NCBI GenBank assembly: GCA_016281535.1
Contig: JAEEIT010000129.1
Span: 1 to 64,000, forward strand
DNA from: Clostridia bacterium
GTDB lineage: Bacteria > Bacillota > Clostridia > Saccharofermentanales > Saccharofermentanaceae
DNA length: 64,000 nt
Direction of reading: 5' to 3'
Made by a program: the position numbers and the translations under genes. Below are positions 7,299-16,387 of the stretch, piece after piece (position 1 is the stretch's first letter; each line of letters opens with the position of its first letter). The notes beneath the pieces are model-generated. The model was not told where the DNA came from and did no database searches. It worked only from the letters and a program-made list of their open reading frames with translations.

Positions 7299-7322
7299 GA
7301 AGGACTTTTCCTCCTGAGGGTA
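7168..7322 (-). ncRNA. Candidate small structured RNA or attenuated leader
   Basis: A minus-strand promoter at 7329-7357 would start transcription near 7322. About 70-150 bases on, outer arms 7242-7255 and 7178-7190 pair (GGAAGT/ACTTCC and CTGTCC/GGACAG) and enclose two inner stem-loops, one around ATCGAT repeats and one around GCAC/GTGC. Seven T residues follow. The product would be a roughly 155-base RNA, or a leader terminated before the 48-residue ORF. No known RNA family is recognised. Confidence 0.35.
7169..7255 (-). terminator. Three-stem hairpin plus T7 tract (attenuator-like)
   Basis: On the minus strand, GGAAGTGCCTGTCC pairs with GGACAGAACTTCC and is followed by TATTTTTTTAC. It ends directly at the AAAGGAGG of the 48-residue ORF, so termination here would switch off the downstream peptide, coupling protein and retron. 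Confidence 0.5.
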
Positions 7323-7328
7323 AGATGA

Positions 7329-7357
7329 ATTATAACTCTACTTCCTGACCAGCGCAA
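7329..7357 (-). promoter_or_regulatory. Sigma-70-type promoter for the minus-strand accessory block
   Basis: On the minus strand, TTGCGC (7352-7357), a 17-base spacer, and a perfect TATAAT (7329-7334). Confidence 0.55.
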
Positions 7358-7468
7358 TAGGTTCGGGACGATTTTTTTGTTCGTTTTTCGTAAAATCTCA
7401 GACCCGGCTTGAAATGACGGGCTTTCCGGGAAGAAAAGAAAAATCCGGGATGAGTTTCCGGTTTCCCC

Positions 7469-7497
7469 TTGATTTCTTTCCGGACTTCCTGTAAACT
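7469..7497 (+). promoter_or_regulatory. Promoter of tRNA-Val
   Basis: TTGATT, a 17-base spacer, then TAAACT; transcription would start about 10 bases before the tRNA. Between this promoter and the minus-strand promoter (7358-7468) I see no further feature. Confidence 0.55.
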
Positions 7498-7514
7498 CTT
7501 ATAGTCACATGAAT

Positions 7515-7591
7515 GGGTGGTTAGCTCAGCTGGTTAGAGTACTTGCTTGACATGCAAGGGGTCGATGGTTCGAGTCCATTACTACCCACCA
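7515..7591 (+). tRNA. tRNA-Val (anticodon GAC)
   Basis: Full cloverleaf: acceptor GGGTGGT/ACTACCC, D-arm with AGCTCAGCTGGTTAGAG, anticodon stem CTTGC/GCAAG around TTGACAT (anticodon GAC), T-arm with GGTTCGAGTCC, and an encoded CCA end. No second copy of the tRNA 3' end is seen in the window, so there is no sign that it is an integration site. Confidence 0.95.
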
Positions 7592-7592
7592 G

Positions 7593-7630
7593 AAAAGGCG
7601 GTCTTACGGATAATCGTTAGGCCGCCTTTT
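7593..7630 (+). terminator. Terminator of the tRNA-Val gene
   Basis: AAAAGGCGG and CCGCCTTTT form a perfect 9-bp stem with a 20-base loop directly after the tRNA. Confidence 0.75.
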
Positions 7631-7653
7631 CCGTTCTTCGAAAGAAGAAGCGA

Positions 7654-7689
7654 AAAGGGGATGCCTCATTGTGTTGAGGCAGCCCCTTT
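7654..7689 (-). terminator. Terminator of the ABC exporter operon
   Basis: AAAGGGG plus TGCCTCA pairs with TGAGGCA plus CCCCTTT around a 6-base loop. Read on the minus strand it is followed by TTTTCGCTTC, fitting the end of the transporter transcript. Confidence 0.6.
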
Positions 7690-7730
7690 CGTGTTAGGAG
7701 GTTATGTTTCGATCTCCTGCGCGGCCGGGA

Positions 7731-10106
7731 TCACTCGTCCTTCAGGATCCGTACCGGCTCGAGCTTACTGATGGAGCGGGAGTTCAGGAAGCTTGTGATC
7801 AGGGCGCAGGCGACGATGATCACCATGGTCAGCAGGAACCACAGCGGGTTCGTCGACAGGTTGGTCTGCTTGATCCCGAACAGTCCCAGTCCCAGAAGCA
7901 TGAATCGGTCTGCAAGAAGGAGATGCAGGACGATACCGGCGAGTACACCGATGACGACCAGCGGAAGGTTACTCATGATCATTCTTCTGACCAGTTCGCC
8001 GGACGTGTAACCGAGGGCTTTGCTGACGCCAAGTTCGGAACGTTCACGGATGATCTGGGAGCGGGTCAGGAGGATCTCGGTCAGGATGACGACGAAGCAC
8101 GTAAGGCTGACGAAGATGGCACAGATCGCCACCATGGTGGTCGTGATGGTCCGCATCGTGGACCCGATGAGATCATCGACCAGCATAATATTATTCTTCG
8201 GATACCTCTCGGCCAGTTCCTTCATATAGGCCTTTGCCTGTGTCTTATCTTTCAGGTAGATCATGATGGAACCGAACTTATAATCCGGCTTGATCCGCTT
8301 CGCACCTTCTTCGCTGACCAGAGCCCTGTTTCCCATGTTGTTGATCTTCTGGTCGATCCCACAGATGGTAAAGGGAACGGTTCCGGAATTGTTGGTGGTC
8401 TTGACATCCACCACATCACCGATTTTGGCATCAAGATTTTTCGCTTCGATAAATGTCAGAACGATCTCGTTTTCGTTCTCCGGCAGGTGTCCTTCCAGAA
8501 GGTACTCGTACTCAAGTTTACTGAGATCATCGAAGGTGTCGACACCGATGGAACGGGTATTCTCCAGATGCGTGAATTCGATGCTGCTCAGAGTACTGCT
8601 TGTAACCACGCGTTCGACTTTCGGGTCATTCTTTAGGTCAGAAAGAAGGGCCTCGTCGCCATTTGCGGTGATCTGTACTTCAGAAACTTCGAAGCCGACC
8701 AGTTTCAGCATGGCGGTCTGATCCATGGCGAAATTCTCGAAGAGCGTGAAGCCCAGGCAGCTGGAGAATGTCAGAAGAGCAATGATCAGGATGATGAAGA
8801 GGCTCTTCTTCGGGCGGCCGAAGATGTTCTTGCCGGACAGCGCCAGATCCAGCGGCATGGAAGATTTGTCCAGCGCGAAGTGGTTCTTCTTGAAGTTGTG
8901 GTTGGACATTCCGGAACGGAGTGCTTCCAGAACGGTGAGCTTCTTGTAGCTTCTGGAAGCCAGAAGAGTGCCGAGAAAGACCAGAAGCGGGATGCCGATC
9001 AGTGTGGAAAGAAGAGCCGGAATACATACGCCGGAGAAACCGGTAAGGCCCATGAGCATGCCCTGAAGAGAACTCAGAACCGGGCTTAAGAAGAGGCCGA
9101 CAACGATGGCAAGAATGGTGGCAAGTCCGCAGATCAGCATTTCTTCCATGATACAGGACCAGCGCAGTGCCCGGGCTGTATAGCCGTTTGCCTGAAGAAG
9201 ACCGATATTCTGGATGTTCATCTCGATAAAATTCTTAATGGAGAAGTGCATGATGATGATAGCCAGTCCCACTAAAACGATGGTGAAGAGGAGAATGATT
9301 GCCGAAGCCATACCGGATAAGACCATCGTGCCCATTTCCATGATGTCGACCTTGATTGAAGTCGGAGCCGCTTCCGGGAAGGCACGCTTCACAGACAGCT
9401 CGTAATCCGTGAGGTCAACACCGTCTTCGACCGTGCAGTACACGAAGGAACCACACATGCTCGGATCTACATTTTCAGAAATTTCCTGAAAAATGTTCGG
9501 GCTGACGAGAGCGGGGAAGCCGGAAATGTTCATGGTCGTGGCAAAATACAGATTCTCCATATAACCCTTGACGATGAAATCAAAACTCATGCCGTTGGCG
9601 GAGATATGGAATGCATCTCCTTTCTTGACAGAAGAGGACAAATGGTACGGAAGCACGATCTCGTTGTCTTTGAGATCAATATACTCTTCCGGATAGGAAT
9701 TGAGATACGTCGGTTTGGAACTATCTTGAATAAAGAATTCGTAGGAACGACTGTCTTCTTCGGTCTGGCTTCCATAATAGTAATCTGCCGGCCATTCCAC
9801 GATTGGAACGGATTCGCAGAGTTTCGTGCCGGGAAGAGCGGCGATCGTTTCTTGAAACTCTTTTGAATAATCCATGATGTCTTCAGGAGTGTCTGAAACT
9901 ATATTCATAGGTGCGTTCTGAAAGATCAGAATATCGGATGTGTGATAGGTATCCTTACACTCGTTGATGATGTTCTGGCCGGACAGAAGAAGCGAAAGGC
10001 TGGAGAAGAGAAGGGTCGCGGCCAGGAAAATCAGTGTAAAAAGGATCACCACTTCGCCCTTGTGCTTCTTGAGATTATTTTTAGCAATAAAGAATAACGA
10101 ATACAT
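7731..10106 (-). CDS. FtsX-type ABC transporter permease
   Basis: 791-residue membrane protein with two FtsX repeats. There is one N-terminal helix (about 15-40), a large outer domain (about 45-260), a set of helices (about 265-385), a cytoplasmic link containing FGRPKKSLF, a helix near 440, a second outer domain (about 460-640) and three final helices. This layout matches MacB/LolE/BceB-like exporters that move peptides or lipids out or release them from the membrane. It follows its ATPase by 3 bases, with GGGGTGG inside the ATPase end acting as ribosome binding site. Substrate is unknown. It ends at a terminator shared with the tRNA region. Confidence 0.88.
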   Translation of the reverse strand: MYSLFFIAKNNLKKHKGEVVILFTLIFLAATLLFSSLSLLLSGQNIINECKDTYHTSDILIFQNAPMNIVSDTPEDIMDYSKEFQETIAALPGTKLCESVPIVEWPADYYYGSQTEEDSRSYEFFIQDSSKPTYLNSYPEEYIDLKDNEIVLPYHLSSSVKKGDAFHISANGMSFDFIVKGYMENLYFATTMNISGFPALVSPNIFQEISENVDPSMCGSFVYCTVEDGVDLTDYELSVKRAFPEAAPTSIKVDIMEMGTMVLSGMASAIILLFTIVLVGLAIIIMHFSIKNFIEMNIQNIGLLQANGYTARALRWSCIMEEMLICGLATILAIVVGLFLSPVLSSLQGMLMGLTGFSGVCIPALLSTLIGIPLLVFLGTLLASRSYKKLTVLEALRSGMSNHNFKKNHFALDKSSMPLDLALSGKNIFGRPKKSLFIILIIALLTFSSCLGFTLFENFAMDQTAMLKLVGFEVSEVQITANGDEALLSDLKNDPKVERVVTSSTLSSIEFTHLENTRSIGVDTFDDLSKLEYEYLLEGHLPENENEIVLTFIEAKNLDAKIGDVVDVKTTNNSGTVPFTICGIDQKINNMGNRALVSEEGAKRIKPDYKFGSIMIYLKDKTQAKAYMKELAERYPKNNIMLVDDLIGSTMRTITTTMVAICAIFVSLTCFVVILTEILLTRSQIIRERSELGVSKALGYTSGELVRRMIMSNLPLVVIGVLAGIVLHLLLADRFMLLGLGLFGIKQTNLSTNPLWFLLTMVIIVACALITSFLNSRSISKLEPVRILKDE

Positions 10107-10109
10107 TTC

Positions 10110-10931
10110 TTACCACCCCATGTTCGAAAGGAATGCGCGAATGGCGCTGTGACGCTCTTTGTCCGGACCATTGTACGGCTGAAGTTCGATCTCATCGCAG
10201 ATCACACCGTCACGGAGATAGAGGATGCGGTTGCCGCGCTCGGCGGCGGCGATGGTGTGGGTGACCATGACGATGCTCTGACCGCGGTCGTTCATTTCCG
10301 TGAGGACGTCGAGAACGGCCTGGGTGTTCTGCGAGTTCAGGGCGCCCGTCGGCTCATCTGCGAAGAGCACTTCCGGGTCGTTGATGACGGATCTGACGAG
10401 GGCGACGCGCTGCTGCTCACCGCCGCTTAGCTGGTTCGGGAACTTGCTGAAGCTGACTTCCGCGATGCCCACCTGAGAAAGAAGCTTCTTCGCTTTCTCG
10501 GCCAGTGCTCTGCGATCCTTGTGCTTGAGAAGGCCGCTGACCATGATGTTATCGAGAACGCTCATGGTGTCGTTCAGGTAGTTCTGCTGGAAAACGAATC
10601 CGCAGTGTTCTCTTCTGAAACGGGCCAGCTTGTCGTTATTGTACTTGGAGATCTCTTCGGTACCATAGGAGATGGAGCCGAGGCTCGGACGGTCCATGCC
10701 GGAAAGAGCGTAAAGAAGCGTGGATTTGCCGGCGCCGGAATCGCCCATGATTACGGTGAAATCGCCTTTCCTGATCTGGAGGTTCAGGTTCTTCAGAACA
10801 TGCTGCTGAACCGATTCGTTACTGAAAGTCTTGCAGAGATCTCTGGCGGTGAGGATGGTCTCCTGTGTGGGAAGAGATCTTACATCCTTTTGCTGTGCTG
10901 TCGTATCTTTGACGTGGATTTTAGTCTGCAT
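10110..10931 (-). CDS. ABC transporter ATP-binding protein (MacB/LolD type)
   Basis: 273-residue ATPase partner of the FtsX permease downstream. Walker A is GDSGAGKST, the signature is LSGGEQQR, Walker B is VLFADEPTGAL, and the switch histidine is in VTHTI. The first 25 residues, before the fold begins, are an extra charged segment. The start has AAGGAG upstream. EPTGALNSQN is typical of the MacB/LolD/BceA class, which supports peptide or antibiotic export or resistance rather than nutrient uptake. Confidence 0.93.
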   Translation of the reverse strand: MQTKIHVKDTTAQQKDVRSLPTQETILTARDLCKTFSNESVQQHVLKNLNLQIRKGDFTVIMGDSGAGKSTLLYALSGMDRPSLGSISYGTEEISKYNNDKLARFRREHCGFVFQQNYLNDTMSVLDNIMVSGLLKHKDRRALAEKAKKLLSQVGIAEVSFSKFPNQLSGGEQQRVALVRSVINDPEVLFADEPTGALNSQNTQAVLDVLTEMNDRGQSIVMVTHTIAAAERGNRILYLRDGVICDEIELQPYNGPDKERHSAIRAFLSNMGW

Positions 10932-11076
10932 TTTCGATTATCTCCTTCGTTTTATGTCTTGTGTGTTTTTTCGAATCTTACAATGTTAGTGTAGAACTCT
11001 TTCCGAAGGAATGCTTTACGCAAATCTTGTGCAATCCTTAACTGTTTCTTACACGTGGGCAATTGCTATTATTCTC

Positions 11077-11105
11077 TTAATACGTAGTTCATTTTCGAGT
11101 ATAAT
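11077..11105 (+). promoter_or_regulatory. Promoter of the STAS-SpoIIE genes
   Basis: TTAATA, a 17-base spacer, then a perfect TATAAT, about 45 bases before the STAS gene. The rest of 10932-11076 is AT-rich and shows no clear feature. Confidence 0.5.
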
Positions 11106-11150
11106 AGTAATGATTGACGTAATTACCGCATCATTTGAGGAGGGGAAAAC

Positions 11151-11450
11151 ATGCTTGATATGAATAAGAAGAAGGACGGGAAGAAGCTTACCTATTTCCT
11201 GTCCGGACGGCTCGATACCATTACTGCGCCGGACCTGGAGAAGGATCTTACATCGTCTGCGGAAGAGACCGAAGAACTGGTCCTCGACCTGGAGAAACTC
11301 GACTATATCTCTTCTGCCGGGCTTCGAGTCCTTCTGTCGGCACATAAGAATATGAGCAAGAAAGGATCCATGAAACTGATCCACGTCGGATCTTCCCTGA
11401 TGGAGATCTTCGAGGTGACCGGGTTCTCGGATATCCTTACGATCGAATAA
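11151..11450 (+). CDS. STAS-domain anti-sigma factor antagonist
   Basis: 99-residue single STAS domain of the SpoIIAA/RsbV family. Such proteins bind and block an anti-sigma kinase when unphosphorylated. The conserved LDYISSAGLRVLL segment carries the serine that is phosphorylated (SSAG). The start follows GAGGAGGGG. The next gene, 2 bases downstream, encodes a SpoIIE phosphatase joined to an anti-sigma-type kinase, so this protein is probably both substrates' common target. Confidence 0.93.
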   Translation: MLDMNKKKDGKKLTYFLSGRLDTITAPDLEKDLTSSAEETEELVLDLEKLDYISSAGLRVLLSAHKNMSKKGSMKLIHVGSSLMEIFEVTGFSDILTIE

Positions 11451-11452
11451 AT

Positions 11453-13480
11453 ATGAAAGTGCTTATTCATTCGAGGCAGTTCCGGGTGCACGCCTTGCTG
11501 CTGGCGATGTTTCTCGTACTCACGGTGGTCCTTGCCGTGGTGTCGTTCATCATCAGCGATCCGGCGTCCCTTCCGAGTAACCGTGTGATCAGCATTACGG
11601 CCGACATCTTCGGTATGTGTCTGGGCCTGGTGCTGTATCTGTGCTGCGGAAGTGACACCCAGTGGGATGAGGAGAACCTGAAGGCATTCCTGATGCTGAT
11701 CGGGACGTGCTTCGTCGCCGCTTTCGCCGATGAATATGCCTGGCTCGTGGACGGGAAGAATTACCTGCGGATCCCGAATCTGATCACCAACACGGTCTAT
11801 TACGGGACCACGCCGCTGATGGCCTACTCCTTCTGGAGATATGTCGTTACCTTCCTGAATACACGTAAGGAGCGGGTGGATAAGTGGAATAAGATCTTTC
11901 TGACCGGGCTTGTCGTGACAGTCCTGTCGATCGTCGGAAATGTCTGGTTCGGCTACTATTTCTCTGTTGATGAAGCAGGGAATTACCAGCGCGCGGAATT
12001 GTTCTCGATCCCGCTGATCTACGCGTACCTGATGCTCGGGATGACGCTCCTTCTGGTGATCATCGCGAGAAAGCGGTTCCAGAGATTCCAGATCATCGCA
12101 CTCTTTTCGTATGCGGTGGTACCGATGGCGATGGGCGTGGTTACGGTCCTGACCTACGGGATCTCGCTGTCTTCGGCGGTGATCATGATGGTGCTGATGC
12201 TGATGTACTGCGTGCTGAACGTCGTGCAGTCCCGCGAACAGAATGTGGCGGAGAATGAGCTTCATCTGGCCAGTGCGATCCAGGAGGCCATGCTGCCGAG
12301 AAAGTTCCCGCCTTATCCGGATAGAAAAGAATTCGATATTCATGCGCTGATGGATCCGGCGAAAGAAGTGGGCGGCGACTTCTACGACTTCTTCCTGATC
12401 GATGACGACCATCTGGCGATGGTGATCGCGGATGTGTCCGGCAAGGGCATCCCGGCTTCGCTCTTCATGATGGTCAGTAAGACGCTCATTAAGACGCAGA
12501 CCATCGCGAAGATGGATATGGATCCGTCGGAGATCCTGGAGCGTGTCAATACGCAGATCTGTGAGAATAATAACCTCGAGATGTTCGTGACGGTGTGGCT
12601 CGGTATCCTGACGATCTCGTCCGGGAAACTGGTCTATGCCAATGCGGGCCATGAGTACCCGGCCCTGAAACACAAGGGGGAGGCATTCGCACTTCGTAAA
12701 GAGAAGCATTCGCCGCCGCTTGGTGCCATCGAGGGGATCCCGTTCCGGAAAGGGGAAGTGACCCTTCAGAAGGGGGACATTCTCTATGTCTATACGGACG
12801 GTGTGCCGGAGGCTTCCGATCTCGAGCAGCATCTACTCGGAACAGAACAGATGGTGAAGATCCTCAATCAGTCGGATACGGAAGACCCATCCAAAATCGA
12901 TGCTTTTGTACGGGGAAAGATCGATGAGTTTGCCAACGGGGCCGCGCAGTTCGACGATATCACGATGCTGTGTCTTAGGTATGACGGTCCGCAGGAACTT
13001 GCCGGGAAGGAACCGGAGATGGAGGCGAAGATGAAAACGGAAGAGATCTCCAAGGATGCGGAAATAACGGGCGGGGAGGAACTGACCGTGGAGGCGGAAG
13101 CCGGGAATCTTCCGAAGGTGCAGTCGTTCATCGAGCAGTATCTCGAAGCAGCGGACTGTCCGCCGAAAGAGATGATGCAGATCGGGGTCGCGGTGGAAGA
13201 GATCTTCGTCAATATTGCAAGCTATGCCTATGCGCCCGATACAGGAGAAGCAACGGTCCGGGTGCGTGTGGAGCAGGATCCGAAGTGTGCGGTGATCACG
13301 TTCCTCGATCAGGGGAAACCCTATGACCCGCTTTCACGGGAGGATCCGGATGTTTCGCTGGCGGCGGAAGATCGGGAAATCGGCGGACTCGGGATATTTA
13401 TCACGAAAAAGACGATGGATGAAGTATCCTATGAATATAAGGATGGAAAGAACGTCTTCACCATGAAGAAGAAATTCTGA
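11453..13480 (+). CDS. Membrane SpoIIE-type PP2C phosphatase fused to an anti-sigma-type HATPase
   Basis: 675 residues. Six or so membrane helices occupy about residues 10-255. A PP2C/SpoIIE phosphatase domain follows (about 270-505) with GGDFYDF and ADVSGKGIPASLFM. A C-terminal SpoIIAB/RsbW-like ATPase domain (about 540-675) has EEIFVNIASYAY and GGLGIFITKK. The phosphatase should activate the STAS partner by dephosphorylation and the kinase domain should reverse this, so both arms of the switch are in one chain under membrane control. It has no ribosome binding site of its own at the usual distance and is probably translationally coupled to the STAS gene. The sigma factor or other final target is not in the immediate region. 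Confidence 0.9.
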   Translation: MKVLIHSRQFRVHALLLAMFLVLTVVLAVVSFIISDPASLPSNRVISITADIFGMCLGLVLYLCCGSDTQWDEENLKAFLMLIGTCFVAAFADEYAWLVDGKNYLRIPNLITNTVYYGTTPLMAYSFWRYVVTFLNTRKERVDKWNKIFLTGLVVTVLSIVGNVWFGYYFSVDEAGNYQRAELFSIPLIYAYLMLGMTLLLVIIARKRFQRFQIIALFSYAVVPMAMGVVTVLTYGISLSSAVIMMVLMLMYCVLNVVQSREQNVAENELHLASAIQEAMLPRKFPPYPDRKEFDIHALMDPAKEVGGDFYDFFLIDDDHLAMVIADVSGKGIPASLFMMVSKTLIKTQTIAKMDMDPSEILERVNTQICENNNLEMFVTVWLGILTISSGKLVYANAGHEYPALKHKGEAFALRKEKHSPPLGAIEGIPFRKGEVTLQKGDILYVYTDGVPEASDLEQHLLGTEQMVKILNQSDTEDPSKIDAFVRGKIDEFANGAAQFDDITMLCLRYDGPQELAGKEPEMEAKMKTEEISKDAEITGGEELTVEAEAGNLPKVQSFIEQYLEAADCPPKEMMQIGVAVEEIFVNIASYAYAPDTGEATVRVRVEQDPKCAVITFLDQGKPYDPLSREDPDVSLAAEDREIGGLGIFITKKTMDEVSYEYKDGKNVFTMKKKF

Positions 13481-13525
13481 TGCCGGGAGTAGATCCGGTC
13501 CGGGAAGAATAGAGGATAAGTAGAG

Positions 13526-14422
13526 ATGGTAAGAATAGATCTTCATATGCATACGACTGTTTCGGACGGGACGGACCGGCCGGAGGAGATCGTCAGGAAT
13601 GTTCGGGCGGCCGGGATCGAAGTGTTCTCGGTGTCGGACCATGATTCCATCGACTGTGCATCGGTCATCCCGACACTTCTTCTGGATGAGGATCCGGTGT
13701 TTATCTCGGGCGTGGAGTTCTCCTGTAAGGATGAAGAAGGAAAATACCATATCCTGGGATACGGGTATGATCCGGAAGGGGAATCGATCCGGCGCGTCGT
13801 GGAACAGGGGCATGCTTTCCGCATGGACACGGTAAGAAGAAGGCTCGCGTTTCTTTCGGATGCCTTCGGATTTACGTTCCCGAAGGAAGAAACGGATGCC
13901 CTTCTTTCCCTGGATAATCCGGGGAAACCGCATATCGGAAATCTCATGGTGAAGTACGGATATGCGAAGACGAAGGAAGAGGCGATCCTGGAGTATATCA
14001 ATAAGATGCCGAGAAAAGAGGCCTATGTTGATCCGAAAGATGCCATCGAGGGGATCCTGGGAGCCGGAGGGATCCCGGTGCTGGCCCATCCTTTCTTCGG
14101 AAGCGGCAGCCAGACCATCCCCTTTACGGATATACGGGACCGGGTCGGAAGACTGAAGTCTTACGGGCTTTCGGGTATCGAGGGTTTCTACTCCGGCTTC
14201 GACGGGGACATGATACGGTATGCCCTGGAGGTCGCGGAAGAGATGGATCTGTATGTGACCGCCGGAAGCGATTATCACGGAGGGAATAAAACGGTGAAAC
14301 TGGGAGATACAGGTCTTGAACGGATCCTGTCTGAGATGCCGGGTGATCCTTCTCTGGAGAAGGTGCCGGGGCTTCTTAGGTTCCTTCAGGATGTGAAGAA
14401 GAGTAAAGGAGTCAAGTGGTAA
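13526..14422 (+). CDS. PHP-domain phosphoesterase
   Basis: 298-residue PHP protein. Metal-binding motifs are visible: DLHMHTTVSDG at the N-terminus, SDHDSID, and SDYHGGNK near the C-terminus. The family includes YciV/RnaAM-type nucleases and nucleotide phosphatases such as 3',5'-nucleoside bisphosphate phosphatase. Length and motifs fit that group, but the exact substrate cannot be told. It lies 45 bases after the SpoIIE gene and its stop touches the response-regulator start. Confidence 0.85.
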   Translation: MVRIDLHMHTTVSDGTDRPEEIVRNVRAAGIEVFSVSDHDSIDCASVIPTLLLDEDPVFISGVEFSCKDEEGKYHILGYGYDPEGESIRRVVEQGHAFRMDTVRRRLAFLSDAFGFTFPKEETDALLSLDNPGKPHIGNLMVKYGYAKTKEEAILEYINKMPRKEAYVDPKDAIEGILGAGGIPVLAHPFFGSGSQTIPFTDIRDRVGRLKSYGLSGIEGFYSGFDGDMIRYALEVAEEMDLYVTAGSDYHGGNKTVKLGDTGLERILSEMPGDPSLEKVPGLLRFLQDVKKSKGVKW

Positions 14423-14423
14423 G

Positions 14424-15119
14424 ATGCACTATAACTGTCTGATCATCGATGATGAGGTGGAGCTGTCGAAGATGACGCAGGAATACTTCGAGATGTTCGA
14501 AGTATCCTGTGCATGTGTGGAGACGGCGAAGGACTGCCTTCGTTTCCTTGAGGAGAATACAGCGGATGTCTTTCTTCTCGACATTAACTTAGGAAATGAG
14601 AGCGGATTTGCGCTGTGTAAGACGCTTCGCGAGAAATACGATACACCGATCCTGTTTATCAGTGCGCGCCAAAGTGACGATGACGTGCTGGTGGCGCTGA
14701 ATATCGGCGGGGATGATTATGTGAAGAAACCCTATACTTTATCGGTACTCCTGGCGAAGGTGAAAGTGCAGCTTAAGCGGCTCGCCGCGGTACGAGACAA
14801 GGCCAGGAAGGGCGAAGAAACAGACGGCAACAGTGCTTTTGCCATCGACGAACCGACCATGAGCTGCCGCGTGGAAGGGAAAGAGATCGCGCTGAAGGCC
14901 AAGGAGTTCGCGCTGCTTTCCTGCCTTTACGCTCATAAGAATACCATCGTGACGAAAGAGCAGCTCTTCCTTCAAGTGTGGGGCGATGCGTTCTACAGCG
15001 ACGGCACGCTGAATGTCCATATCCGCAGGCTTCGCGAGAAGATCGAAGAGGACCCGAACCACCCGAAGTGGATCAAGACGATCTGGGGAACGGGCTATAA
15101 GCTGGAGATCCCGTCATGA
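14424..15119 (+). CDS. OmpR-family response regulator
   Basis: 231 residues: receiver domain with phosphoacceptor D53 (LLDINLG) and switch lysine in KKPY, then a winged-helix DNA-binding domain (about 130-230) ending GTGYKLEI. It overlaps the sensor kinase gene by 4 bases (ATGA). The ABC-2 transporter genes 1.5 kb downstream in the same direction are the likely target. Confidence 0.94.
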   Translation: MHYNCLIIDDEVELSKMTQEYFEMFEVSCACVETAKDCLRFLEENTADVFLLDINLGNESGFALCKTLREKYDTPILFISARQSDDDVLVALNIGGDDYVKKPYTLSVLLAKVKVQLKRLAAVRDKARKGEETDGNSAFAIDEPTMSCRVEGKEIALKAKEFALLSCLYAHKNTIVTKEQLFLQVWGDAFYSDGTLNVHIRRLREKIEEDPNHPKWIKTIWGTGYKLEIPS

Positions 15120-16357
15120 AGTTACGTGTGATCGCTGTATTCTATATTCTGATCGTGTTCCTAAGTGCATTTGTCTTCCTCAGGCGGATCGACAGCACGG
15201 AGGTGTACGAGATCGATATGCTGGAACTCAATGAGAAGGTGTACGATATCTCGAAGGACCTTCAGACCGGGAAGACACCGGAGGAGCTGGAGAAGCGCTA
15301 TGACTGCCGTATCGTCCTTCGTTCGGAGAACAGCTATGAATCCGAGAATAATATGTATATCCGGAACGGATACTCGGTCTTCGACTATGCGGTGGATGGA
15401 GAAATCGAAGGGAAGATCGCATTTCAGGCGAGGCAGGACGAATATAAGCTTCGGAAGGATCGGGAGAAGACGGATCTTGCGCTGATGACCCTTCTGGCGC
15501 TGGTGCTGGGATTGTCGGTCTTAGGCGTGGTGTGGTATCTGTACGTGCGGCCGTTCTCGGAACTGAAGGTGTTTGCCGAGCATGTGTCGAAGGGCAATCT
15601 CAATGTGCCGCTTAAGATGCAGAAACACAATTATTTCGGTGCTTTTACCGAGTCCTTCGACCGCATGCGTGAGGAGCTGAAGAAGGCCTCCGACCGAGAG
15701 AACGAGGCGAACCGGAGTAAGAAGGAGCTGGTGGCGGAACTGTCCCACGACATTAAGACGCCGGTGGCGACCATTAAGGCGACCTGCGAAGTAATGGAGA
15801 TCAAGTATAAGGATCCGGATGTGCTGGAGAAGGTGGAGGTCATTAAGGCGAAGGCGAACTCGGTCGATAAGCTGATCGATAATATGTTTAAGGCGACGCT
15901 GGAGGAACTGGAGGAACTGAAGGTGGAGCCGACGGAGGAATCGTCGATGATCCTTGCCGACATGATCTCCGAACTGCGTTTCTACGGGACCGTCGAGACA
16001 AGAAATGAAGTGCCCGAGTGTCTGATCCTCGTGGATACGCTCCGGCTCGAGCAGGTCATCGATAATATTGCCGGGAATTCCTTCAAGTATGCGGGCACGC
16101 CGCTGGAGATCGAGTTCGTGTCGGATGAGCTGGAGATGCACATCCTCTTTATGGACAGAGGTCCGGGTGTGCCGGAAGAGGAGATCTCGCTTCTGACGAC
16201 GAAGTTCTACCGGGGCTCGGTGGCGTCCGGGAAGGATGGCTCCGGTCTGGGCCTTTATCTGGCGTCGGTGTTCATGGAGCGCATGGGCGGCGGACTTGAG
16301 GTGAGGAACAGGGACGGCGGAGGATTCGTCGTGGAGATCGTTCTGAAGAAAGTGTAA
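15116..16357 (+). CDS. Sensor histidine kinase (HisKA/HATPase)
   Basis: 413 residues. There is an N-terminal helix (about 5-25), an outer sensor segment of about 95 residues, a second helix (about 120-142), a HAMP-like region, a HisKA domain with ELSHDIKTP (H211), and an ATPase domain with DNIAGNSFKY, DRGPGV and GSGLGLYL. It should phosphorylate the regulator encoded by the overlapping upstream gene. The signal is unknown. Confidence 0.94.
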   Translation: MKLRVIAVFYILIVFLSAFVFLRRIDSTEVYEIDMLELNEKVYDISKDLQTGKTPEELEKRYDCRIVLRSENSYESENNMYIRNGYSVFDYAVDGEIEGKIAFQARQDEYKLRKDREKTDLALMTLLALVLGLSVLGVVWYLYVRPFSELKVFAEHVSKGNLNVPLKMQKHNYFGAFTESFDRMREELKKASDRENEANRSKKELVAELSHDIKTPVATIKATCEVMEIKYKDPDVLEKVEVIKAKANSVDKLIDNMFKATLEELEELKVEPTEESSMILADMISELRFYGTVETRNEVPECLILVDTLRLEQVIDNIAGNSFKYAGTPLEIEFVSDELEMHILFMDRGPGVPEEEISLLTTKFYRGSVASGKDGSGLGLYLASVFMERMGGGLEVRNRDGGGFVVEIVLKKV

Positions 16358-16362
16358 GAAGG

Positions 16363-16387
16363 AAGCGCCCGGCGAGGGCGCTTTTTT
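16363..16387 (+). terminator. Terminator after the sensor kinase gene
   Basis: AGCGCCC-ggcga-GGGCGCT followed by TTTTT. The remaining 185 bases to the transporter gene show no clear promoter that I can support. Confidence 0.85.

Noticed and set aside
7515-7591. Integration site of a genomic island at tRNA-Val
   Set aside because: No repeat of the tRNA 3' end and no integrase in the window; the accessory block lies on the 5' side of the tRNA.
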